This document shows positions 8,701 through 13,870 of a stretch of 19,970 bases of DNA, piece by piece. The notes beneath the pieces are model-generated. The model had not been told where the DNA came from. It worked only from the letters and a program-made list of their open reading frames with translations, and ran no database searches. Made by a program: the position numbers and the translations under genes. The stretch is taken from positions 1-19,970 of the forward strand of contig DCVA01000009.1 in assembly GCA_002327925.1 (NCBI GenBank), given 5' to 3'. The first letter of the stretch is position 1. Each line of letters begins with the position of its first letter. The stretch comes from Anaerolineales bacterium UBA2200. Lineage in GTDB: Bacteria > Chloroflexota > Anaerolineae > UBA2200.

Positions 8701-9069
8701 AACTGCGCCACGTTCTGCGTCCACAACGGCAAGCCATCCCAGGACAAACCGAGACTGTTCCTGACGGAGGCTGGCTTCCACGCTGCCGACGGTGACGCCT
8801 ACCATATCCAATCGGGCCAGGGAGATTCGAGAATCACACGCCGCAGCGGTGGTCAGGAAGCCAGTCTCTCTCTGTCCAACGCGGGCCGACTGGTCTACGA
8901 GGATGATCACGTGCGAGTTGTGCTGGCCCGAGAGAGCCTCCGGGTCACAGCGCAGGAGCTCAAACAAAGCTTTCAGGGAACCTACTGTCTGGCCCCCGCG
9001 GTGGAGATGTTCACCATCCTGAACGGCGTGTTGACGACGCTGCCCTTCCTTCCACTCGACACACCGTGA
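5776..9069 (+). CDS. ygfK: YgfK-type flavin/Fe-S oxidoreductase (putative selenate reductase subunit)
   Basis: A 1097-residue multidomain oxidoreductase of the YgfK family. Residues about 40-400 resemble a dihydroorotate-dehydrogenase-like barrel, with a DPD-like STMHGCPPDEV (Cys216), TVKLNPTLLG, and GADALNIVEILAAGARPV. Residues about 445-525 form the Fer4_20 domain with Cys448, 453, 457, 460, 496, 500 and 504. A Rossmann FAD site is GGGPSG (544-549), and a second NAD(P) site is GGGNTAMDAA (672-681). The C-terminal part has Cys907, 910, 914, 917 and 921 and then CNECGNCATFC (971-981), consistent with one or two further 4Fe-4S clusters. The family has been linked to selenate reduction in E. 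coli and to selenium-dependent molybdenum hydroxylase loci; its true reaction is unproven. Inference: it moves electrons from NAD(P)H through FAD and Fe-S clusters to a flavin barrel. GGAGG lies 4 bases before the ATG. It overlaps the next gene by 1-4 bases. Confidence 0.9.
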   Translation: MSDRMQGQSFSVLLRWILQELEHNQSVFGIHRSQFFVPRSNLPYSVPSLFGQYLATPIGPAAGPHTQLAQNIVCAWLCGGRFIELKTVQIMDELEISRPCIDMEDEGYNVEWSQELKLDQSVEEYAKAWALVHLLPRILGWDRHLPLGTIFNMSVGYNLAGIQSPAMTRFMASLIDAGEQVEKIRAILHAEFPAFEDVEIPSLLTNNVTLSTMHGCPPDEVERIARYLMQERHLNTTVKLNPTLLGSKTVRDILHENLGFRAIDIPDPVFEHDMQYSRAVELVRTLRSVATETGLQFGVKLSNTLATANHKGQLPGNEMYMSGRALYPVTLNLFHKLSQEFQGDLNVSFSAGADALNIVEILAAGARPVTAATDLLKPGGYARLRQCLETLEATMQERGISSLDELAKDRLAHLERAAAEALHQPRYKKAYHPHGLPKVQSALMPFDCITAPCKEACPVCQHVPEYAHCIATGDFDCALSTILARNPLPGVTGYICTHLCQSRCTRNNYDEPVAIRALKRVAHDRGQCGLTAPVPSRHRVAVIGGGPSGLAAAYFLALSGIRTTIFEARDRLGGMVALAPAFRLPDKVLQEDIERIRALGVEVELNHRITSAPETLLGEGFEAVYVACGFQRDAELALPGVTATGVIPALHLLEQVARGARPSLGARVLVVGGGNTAMDAARTAHRLTGQPVTVVYRRTSQEMPSTDEEKEELLAEGNALIELASPARVIVQEGHVTGLECVRNQLGEPGADGRREPIAVPGSEFILAADSIIVAIGQRADVSFLKHSAVLTQQNRGIIVNEHTGQTSVQAVYAGGDAARGPATVVWACADGRRAAEAICTQLGLPFAATLPAPALPEPDLSQLKQERARQTPQNRPDVRPASFRADFNLAESALSEAAARREAERCLQCSILCDKCVEVCPNRANLAYSIVPFTATVPQWTCQDGKLVLAGEQTVRIEQDRQIIHLVDLCNECGNCATFCVHNGKPSQDKPRLFLTEAGFHAADGDAYHIQSGQGDSRITRRSGGQEASLSLSNAGRLVYEDDHVRVVLARESLRVTAQELKQSFQGTYCLAPAVEMFTILNGVLTTLPFLPLDTP

Positions 9070-10412
9070 TGCAGCTGTGCCAGGCCCTGAACATCCATCG
9101 AGGCGACGTCGTCTCTTTTGTGGGCGGGGGTGGCAAGACCACCGCAATGTTCCGCCTGGCTCGCGAGCTCGTCGACCAGGGGTGGCGCGTCATTTGCACC
9201 ACCACTACGCTGATCGCTCCTCCAGAACTAAGGCCCCGCGAGCAGCTCATCCTCGCAACACACGTCTCCCGGGCACTCCACCAGATTGAGCCGAGCTGGC
9301 TACACAGCGGACTTGTCACCCTGGCCGCTGAGCTCCTGCCCGATCAGAACAAGCTACGAGGTGTGCCTCCTGCCTGGATTCAGGCGCTGACCGGTATAGC
9401 TGATGCCGTGCTCGTCGAGGCGGATGGTGCCAAGATGAAGCCATTCAAGGCGCCGGCAGCCCATGAGCCAGTGGTGCCCGAGTGCACGTCGGCACTCGTC
9501 CCAGTCGTCGGTATCGACATCCTGGGGGGTTCGCTTAGCGCGGAGACAACCCACCGACCAGAGCGAGTATCGGCGCTGACCGGTCTACCCCTGGGGGCAA
9601 CCATCACTCCCGATGTGGTAGCGCAGACTGTCTCCCATCCGCAGGGCGGTTTGAAGGGGCTGCCACCGGGCGCCCGGGTGATTCCTCTCATCAACAAGGT
9701 GGCAACACAGGCCGAGCTGCGGGCAGCCCGCGATATCGCGTCTATGCTGCTGCGGCAAGCCCCTGTCCAGCGCGTGCTGATCGGGTCGCTGGCAGGTCAT
9801 GGCGTCGCCGAGTGCTGGCGGCACGTCTCGGCAATCGTTCTTGCGGCAGGGGGATCCAGACGCATGGGCACGGCAAAACAGCTTTTGCCCGTCGACGGTA
9901 AGCCGATGATCGAACGCGTGTTGCAGGCAACTGCTGGCCTCCCTATCCGCGAAGAGATCGTGGTGCTTGGTTCGGACGCGGCACAGATAGTCCATTGCAT
10001 CCCCGCGCGATACCAGGTGGTTGTCAACACCAACTGGCACAGCGGCATCTCATCATCTCTGCAGGCCGGCCTGGCCAGAGTCAGCGCAGAGGCCGAGGCG
10101 GCGCTCTTTATACTGGCAGACCAGCCTCTGCTCACGTCCTCCACGCTGGAGACCATTCTGTACGCCTACTTTGGCACGCAGCTAGGGATTGTGGTCCCCC
10201 GTTTCCGGGGCCAGCGCGGCAACCCTGTGCTCTTCGACCGCAGATTCTTCCACCTGCTCGATTCCATGCGGGGTGATAGCGGTGGCCGCGAGCTGATCCA
10301 GAAAATGCGAGAGCAGGTACTGCCTGTGGAAGTAGCCTCGGCGGAGGCTTTGGTGGACATCGATACGGAAGATGACTACCGGCAACACATCGGCTCGTTT
10401 CCTGGCGATTAG
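9066..10412 (+). CDS. YqeC-MocA fusion, molybdenum hydroxylase accessory protein
   Basis: A 448-residue protein made of two families usually encoded separately. Residues about 1-240 match YqeC, a putative selenium-dependent hydroxylase accessory protein: P-loop-like VGGGGKTT (19-26), VICTTTTLI, and VEADGAKMKPFKAPA with Glu118, Asp120 and Lys123. Residues about 254-445 match the MocA/MobA-like nucleotidyltransferase: LAAGGSRRMG (259-268) with Lys271, LADQPLLT (350-357), RGQRGNPVLF, and DIDTEDD (431-437). MocA transfers CMP to molybdopterin to give the cytosine dinucleotide cofactor of xanthine-dehydrogenase-type enzymes. Both active sites look intact and the join is short, so this is a true fusion rather than a misread stop. 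The start is GTG at 9066 (4-base overlap with ygfK) or ATG at 9069 (1-base overlap); neither has a clear ribosome site, implying coupled translation. Confidence 0.88.
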   Translation: MMQLCQALNIHRGDVVSFVGGGGKTTAMFRLARELVDQGWRVICTTTTLIAPPELRPREQLILATHVSRALHQIEPSWLHSGLVTLAAELLPDQNKLRGVPPAWIQALTGIADAVLVEADGAKMKPFKAPAAHEPVVPECTSALVPVVGIDILGGSLSAETTHRPERVSALTGLPLGATITPDVVAQTVSHPQGGLKGLPPGARVIPLINKVATQAELRAARDIASMLLRQAPVQRVLIGSLAGHGVAECWRHVSAIVLAAGGSRRMGTAKQLLPVDGKPMIERVLQATAGLPIREEIVVLGSDAAQIVHCIPARYQVVVNTNWHSGISSSLQAGLARVSAEAEAALFILADQPLLTSSTLETILYAYFGTQLGIVVPRFRGQRGNPVLFDRRFFHLLDSMRGDSGGRELIQKMREQVLPVEVASAEALVDIDTEDDYRQHIGSFPGD

Positions 10413-10457
10413 CGAGCCCTTCAACCATTCACATCCCGAGGTGGAGCGTGTCGAACA

Positions 10458-11288
10458 ATGTCACCAGCACTCCTTAGAAGCACCCGAACCCTCATCCTGG
10501 ACATGGATGGAGTACTGTTCCGGCTCAATACGCCCATAGAGGGGGCAGTACAGTTCCTAACCCACCTGCAAGAGAGCGACTGTCGCTTTCTTCTGGTTAC
10601 AAACAACTCTACTCTCACTCCGGCTCAGTACGTCGATAAGCTGAGCCAGATGGGGATCACCATTGACGGCGCTCGGATACTCACCTCCGGGGAAGCGACG
10701 GCTATGTATCTGGCCCGGTTAGCGCCGCCCGGCACCAGGGTCTTTGTCATCGGCGAGAATGGCATACGTGCGGCACTGGAGAAACGCGGCTTCATCCTTG
10801 CGGAGGACTCCAATGTATCGTACGTAGTCTGTGGTCTCGACCGCCAGGTTACCTATGACAGACTGACCACGGCGTGCCTGGCAATCCGAGCTGGAGCCAG
10901 ATTCATCGCCACCAACCCGGACAAGACTCTGCCAACCGAACGTGGATTGATACCAGGGGCCAGGGCTATCTTCACGGCTATCCAGGTCGCTACAGATACG
11001 GTACCAGTGGTAGTCGGCAAGCCCGAGCCAGCTATGCTTGAGATGGCCCTTCAGACACTGGGAGTTGGCGCGGAGCACACAGCCATTGTTGGGGACAGCC
11101 TTGAAACAGACATAGTCGGTGGACGGCGTCTCGGGCTTGGAACGATCCTGGTGATGAGCGGAGTAACATCGGCAGAGCAACTGGAACGGTCCAGTATCCA
11201 GCCCGACCTGGTCTACAAGGACATCGCGTCGTTGCACGCGGACTGGGTCAAGGCAAAGCGTCCAGCAGCCCATCGGAAGGGAGCCTAA
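10458..11288 (+). CDS. HAD superfamily IIA (NagD-like) phosphatase
   Basis: A 276-residue haloacid-dehalogenase-type phosphatase of class IIA, the group of NagD, AraL and 4-nitrophenylphosphatase. Motif I is LDMDGVL with nucleophile Asp15 and acid/base Asp17; motif II is LVTNNS with Thr48; motif III is Lys188 in VVGKPEP; motif IV is VGDSLETDI with Asp213 and Asp218. The cap (about 75-180) contains VVCGLDRQVTYDRL and FIATNPD, typical of the class. By family knowledge it hydrolyses small phosphate esters such as sugar or nucleotide monophosphates; the exact substrate is unknown. The start is ATG at 10458, with GAGGTGGA 12 bases ahead, which is rather far. It lies 45 bases after the YqeC-MocA gene with no terminator between, and its stop is one base before the rlmN start. 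Confidence 0.88.
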   Translation: MSPALLRSTRTLILDMDGVLFRLNTPIEGAVQFLTHLQESDCRFLLVTNNSTLTPAQYVDKLSQMGITIDGARILTSGEATAMYLARLAPPGTRVFVIGENGIRAALEKRGFILAEDSNVSYVVCGLDRQVTYDRLTTACLAIRAGARFIATNPDKTLPTERGLIPGARAIFTAIQVATDTVPVVVGKPEPAMLEMALQTLGVGAEHTAIVGDSLETDIVGGRRLGLGTILVMSGVTSAEQLERSSIQPDLVYKDIASLHADWVKAKRPAAHRKGA

Positions 11289-11289
11289 C

Positions 11290-12342
11290 GTGGACGGTCG
11301 TCAGCTCATCACGGACCTTTCATTCGATGAACTGCAGACATGGCTGACCGAGCTCGGCGAGCCACCCTTCCGAGCCATGCAGATATTCTCCTGGGTCTAT
11401 CACTCCATGATTTCTGACTGGCCCGAGATGACGAACCTGTCAGCCAACCTGCGACAGAGACTGTCGAGCCTGGCCGTCTTGAGTTCGCTTGGGCCCCTGG
11501 ACCGGGTCACATCAGCCGACGGGCTTACAACCAAGGAGCTGCTCGAGCTGCGTGACGGCGAGACCCTGGAAAGCGTGCTCATGCGCTATGAAGGCCGGCA
11601 GACTACCTGCCTGTCCTCCCAGGTTGGCTGCGCACTGCGTTGCCCTTTCTGTGCCACAGGCCAGAGTGGCTTCAGACGAAACCTGACCTCTGGCGAGATC
11701 GTCGATCAGGTATTGCACTTTGCCAGGCAGCTACGGGGCGAGGGCCTGGGCGTCACGAACGTCGTGCTGATGGGCATGGGCGAGCCCCTGGCCAACTATG
11801 ACGCCACATGGAAAGCCATCCGCACGTTGAACGATGCGCGCGGGTTCCGCCTTGGTGCACGTCGCTTCACCATCTCGACAGTGGGTATCGTTCCTGGCAT
11901 CCGCAGGATGACCGGCGAAGGCCTGGAAGTCGGCCTCGCCGTTTCTCTCCATGCCCCCAACGACTCCCTGCGCGACCGCCTGGTTCCCGCCAACAAGAAC
12001 TACCCCCTGACCGAGCTGATCCCGGCCTGTCGCGACTATGCAAATGCGACCCACCGTCGCCTGACCTTTGAGTACGCCCTGATCCAGGGTGTAAATGATG
12101 GCCCGCAGCAGGCCAGGGAATTGGGGAACCTGCTCCACGGCATGCTTTGCCACGTCAACCTGATCCCGGTGAACCCCACTGCTGGTTGCGATTACCGTCC
12201 GGCGAGCCGTGAGGCGGTTGCATCCTTCCGCGAGGAGCTGAATGGCCATGGCATTGCCAACACGATAAGGCTCGGCCGCGGGGTAGATATCCAGGCCGGG
12301 TGTGGCCAGCTGCGGTCGCGCCGGCAGCCTCCAGTCAGTTGA
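11290..12342 (+). CDS. rlmN: 23S rRNA (adenine-2503-C2)-methyltransferase
   Basis: A 350-residue radical-SAM methyltransferase. The cluster motif is CALRCPFC with Cys114, Cys118 and Cys121 binding the 4Fe-4S cluster. GMGEPLANY (162-170) is the SAM-contact motif, and FTISTVGIVPGI and VSLHAPND (218-225) are standard RlmN blocks. Cys338 in IQAGCGQL corresponds to the C-terminal cysteine that, with the methyl-carrying cysteine, completes the two-step methyl transfer to A2503 of 23S rRNA and, in some bacteria, A37 of tRNA. The start is GTG at 11290, one base after the HAD stop, with GGAAGGGA about ten bases ahead. The length is normal for the family. Adjacency to rpe echoes the Bacillus order, though prpC, prkC and rsgA are absent here. 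Confidence 0.95.
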   Translation: MDGRQLITDLSFDELQTWLTELGEPPFRAMQIFSWVYHSMISDWPEMTNLSANLRQRLSSLAVLSSLGPLDRVTSADGLTTKELLELRDGETLESVLMRYEGRQTTCLSSQVGCALRCPFCATGQSGFRRNLTSGEIVDQVLHFARQLRGEGLGVTNVVLMGMGEPLANYDATWKAIRTLNDARGFRLGARRFTISTVGIVPGIRRMTGEGLEVGLAVSLHAPNDSLRDRLVPANKNYPLTELIPACRDYANATHRRLTFEYALIQGVNDGPQQARELGNLLHGMLCHVNLIPVNPTAGCDYRPASREAVASFREELNGHGIANTIRLGRGVDIQAGCGQLRSRRQPPVS

Positions 12343-12360
12343 GTTATTGTCAAAAAGGTA

Positions 12361-12389
12361 TTGCATTTTTCAACGAATGCAGTTATCAT
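12361..12389 (+). promoter_or_regulatory. Promoter of rpe predicting a leaderless mRNA
   Basis: TTGCAT (12361-12366) and TATCAT (12384-12389; five of six consensus bases) are 17 bases apart. Six bases after the -10 box comes the A of the rpe ATG at 12396, the usual distance for a transcription start. No Shine-Dalgarno-like sequence lies in the 25 bases before the ATG. A 6-bp inverted repeat, TGCATT (12362-12367) and AATGCA (12376-12381), overlaps the -35 region and spacer and could be an operator. The -35 match is poor. Confidence 0.5.
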
Positions 12390-12395
12390 TGCCGC

Positions 12396-13070
12396 ATGAA
12401 AACCAGCGCGCCGATCCAGATCGCTGCATCCATTCTCGCAGCGGACTTTGCCCGCCTTGGAGAACAGGCCACAGAGGCCGAAGCGGCCGGTGTTGATGCC
12501 CTCCACATCGATGTGATGGATGGCAGATTCGTTTCGAACATCACCGTTGGGCCGGCCGTAGTGGCCGCTCTGCGGCGAGTGACTGGACTGCCGCTGGTGA
12601 CGCACCTCATGATTCTGGAGCCTGAGCGCTTTATTGCTCACTTTGCGTCTTCCGGCTCCAACTCGATTCTCGTGCACCAGGAAACCTGTCCCCACCTCCA
12701 CAGAACCATCCAGCAGATCAAGAGTGCAGGAGCCAGGGCAGGCGTGGTCTTGAACCCGGCAACCCCGGCGGCCTGCCTTGAGGATATCCTCGACGACATT
12801 GATTCCGTGCTGGTCATGACCGTCGATCCTGGTTTTGGCGGTCAGGCATTCATTCCTGGTACGGTTCGTAAGATCGCCAGGATTCGCCAGATGCTCGACG
12901 AGCGTCGTTCATCGGCCACGTTACAGGTCGATGGCGGCATCAGCGCAGAGACCGCCCCTCTGGTAGTGGCGGCGGGTGCTTCAGTGCTCGTGGCAGGAAG
13001 CTCCATTTTTGGAGCAGGAACGAGAGTGGACCAAGCTCTGGCCAAATTACGAAAGAGCATCGAGGCCTGA
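12396..13070 (+). CDS. rpe: Ribulose-phosphate 3-epimerase
   Basis: A 224-residue TIM-barrel enzyme that interconverts ribulose-5-phosphate and xylulose-5-phosphate in the pentose phosphate pathway. Metal ligands are His37 and Asp39 in HIDVMDGRF, His70 in VTHLMI, and Asp179 in LQVDGGI, where Asp39 and Asp179 also act as the acid/base pair. VDPGFGGQAF (143-152) is the family signature and phosphate loop. The reading frame stays open upstream into rlmN, but those extra 32 residues do not look like the family; the ATG at 12396 places the first strand (IQIAASILAADF) correctly. The length is standard. It is followed by a strong hairpin terminator and converges with rpmB. Confidence 0.95.
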   Translation: MKTSAPIQIAASILAADFARLGEQATEAEAAGVDALHIDVMDGRFVSNITVGPAVVAALRRVTGLPLVTHLMILEPERFIAHFASSGSNSILVHQETCPHLHRTIQQIKSAGARAGVVLNPATPAACLEDILDDIDSVLVMTVDPGFGGQAFIPGTVRKIARIRQMLDERRSSATLQVDGGISAETAPLVVAAGASVLVAGSSIFGAGTRVDQALAKLRKSIEA

Positions 13071-13090
13071 GTATTGGTGTTAAACAAAGA

Positions 13091-13124
13091 GAAAGCCAGC
13101 GCCCCGACAAGAGCGCTGGCTTTC
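13091..13124. terminator. Bidirectional intrinsic terminator between rpe and rpmB
   Basis: A perfect 12-bp inverted repeat: GAAAGCCAGCGC (13091-13102) and GCGCTGGCTTTC (13113-13124), with a 10-base loop. On the minus strand the hairpin is followed by TCTTTGTTT, a good U-rich tail for rpmB. On the plus strand the T-rich part is inside the stem end (CTTTC), so it can also stop rpe transcription, less strongly. It sits 20 bases after the rpe stop and 18 bases after the rpmB stop. Confidence 0.88.
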
Positions 13125-13142
13125 AAAGGTCAGTGGAAGGCT

Positions 13143-13325
13143 TTAGGCCTTGTGAAGGGTCCGCAGGCACCGACTGCAGACATGCAGCCTCGTGGTACTG
13201 TCGCCTTGGTTCACGGTGATCTTCTGGATATTCGGCAGCCAGCGCCGCTTGGTCGCTCGCTTGGAGTGGCTGATGTTGTTGCCAACCATTGGCCCTTTTC
13301 CGCACAGGTCGCATCGGATTGCCAT
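13143..13325 (-). CDS. rpmB: 50S ribosomal protein L28, four-cysteine type
   Basis: A 60-residue L28 of the large ribosomal subunit. The core GNNISHSKRATKRRWLPNIQ (15-34) matches the conserved L28 sequence that binds rRNA. Cys5/Cys8 (CDLC) and Cys50/Cys53 (CSRC) form two CxxC pairs, as in the zinc-binding form of L28; zinc-free paralogues lack these. The ATG at 13325 is preceded on the minus strand by AGAGGT eight bases away. It has its own extended -10 promoter about 50 bases upstream and a hairpin terminator just after its stop. It is the only minus-strand gene in the right half of the window. The length is at the short end for L28, with no C-terminal tail beyond the last zinc pair. Confidence 0.95.
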   Translation of the reverse strand: MAIRCDLCGKGPMVGNNISHSKRATKRRWLPNIQKITVNQGDSTTRLHVCSRCLRTLHKA

Positions 13326-13370
13326 CGAAGAGTACCTCTTTCTGACTTGTTAGAGCTGGAACAGCAAGCG

Positions 13371-13399
13371 AATATACCACAATCGTGGTTTTTCTGCAA
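13371..13399 (-). promoter_or_regulatory. Extended -10 promoter of rpmB
   Basis: On the minus strand, TTGCAG (13399-13394) and TATATT (13376-13371) are separated by 17 bases. The -10 box has the extended form TGGTATATT. The expected start near 13364 gives a leader of about 39 bases containing the AGAGGT ribosome site. The promoter for the divergent asp23 gene must lie in the same 103-base gap; TTGTTA at 13347-13352 is a possible -35, but I cannot fix a convincing partner. Confidence 0.6.
13376..13389. repeat. Operator-like palindrome in the rpmB/asp23 gap
   Basis: ACCAC (13376-13380) and GTGGT (13385-13389) form an inverted repeat around AATC. It lies inside the spacer between the -35 and -10 boxes of the rpmB promoter, where a repressor would block transcription. 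The arms are only 5 bp, so a chance origin is quite possible. Confidence 0.35.
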
Positions 13400-13428
13400 G
13401 TTTGTTACTGAGCCCAAGGAGAATGTAC

Positions 13429-13785
13429 ATGGCTGAAGAAACGAAATTGGGCCGAGTGGAGGTTTCGCCCGGGGCCATCGCCGGCCTCGCAGGGACAGCG
13501 GTGCTCGAGTGCTACGGCGTCGTCGGCATGTCCCATCCCTCGCTTCGTAGCGGTCTGGCTGAGGTACTGCAACGGGACAGCATCCGGCGCGGTGTGCAGG
13601 TGCGTGTGGTCGAGGAGAGGATTGTCATAGACCTCTACGTTGTGCTCGAGTATGGAGTGCGCATCTCAGAAGTGGCGCACAACATAATGGAAAACGTCAA
13701 GTTCCGCGTCGAGAGGGCCCTCGGAGTGCCCATTCACGAGGTAAACGTGCACGTGCAAGGCCTGAGAGTTAGCGCCAGACAATAG
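13429..13785 (+). CDS. Asp23/Gls24 (YloU) family protein
   Basis: A 118-residue protein of the Asp23/Gls24 family. It begins with TKLGRVEVSPGAIAGLAGTAV, has the GVVGM turn typical of the family, and ends with a beta strand and helix carrying IHEVNVHVQGLRV. By family knowledge these are small envelope- or membrane-associated proteins, some induced by alkaline or general stress; the molecular role is unclear. In Firmicutes the yloU gene sits just before yloV (fakA), as here, suggesting a link to fatty-acid kinase or membrane lipid status. The start is ATG at 13429, because AAGGAG (13416-13421) lies seven bases ahead; the in-frame ATG at 13423 is too close to that site. No signal peptide or membrane helix is seen. 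Confidence 0.9.
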   Translation: MAEETKLGRVEVSPGAIAGLAGTAVLECYGVVGMSHPSLRSGLAEVLQRDSIRRGVQVRVVEERIVIDLYVVLEYGVRISEVAHNIMENVKFRVERALGVPIHEVNVHVQGLRVSARQ

Positions 13786-13798
13786 TGCCAGCACGGTG

Positions 13799-13870
13799 AT
13801 GAAGCCTGTCTTCGCCTGCGCGCTGCACCCGCCAGTCTCCCTGCATCGTGGAAATGGAGGATTTGTTTGA
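13799..13870 (+). CDS. Possible 23-codon leader ORF coupled to fakA
   Basis: A short open frame (MKPVFACALHPPVSLHRGN..., 23 codons) fills the gap between asp23 and fakA. Its TGA (13868-13870) overlaps the TTG start of fakA by four bases (TTGA). It has no clear ribosome site, and its peptide resembles nothing I know. It may be a chance frame; the coupling geometry is the only support. Confidence 0.2.
   Translation: MKPVFACALHPPVSLHRGNGGFV

Noticed and set aside
8122..9147. Minus-strand open frame of 341 codons opposite the 3' end of ygfK
   Set aside because: Same reasons: it is antisense to iron-sulfur motifs of YgfK, has no ribosome site that I can see and no family-like sequence.
12300..12395. 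N-terminal extension of rpe by 32 residues into rlmN
   Set aside because: The extra residues do not match the epimerase family and would overlap rlmN; the ATG at 12396 begins directly at the first barrel strand.
13074..13436. Plus-strand open frame of 120 codons across the rpe-asp23 gap
   Set aside because: It runs antisense through rpmB and through the terminator hairpin; the minus-strand L28 match is unambiguous.
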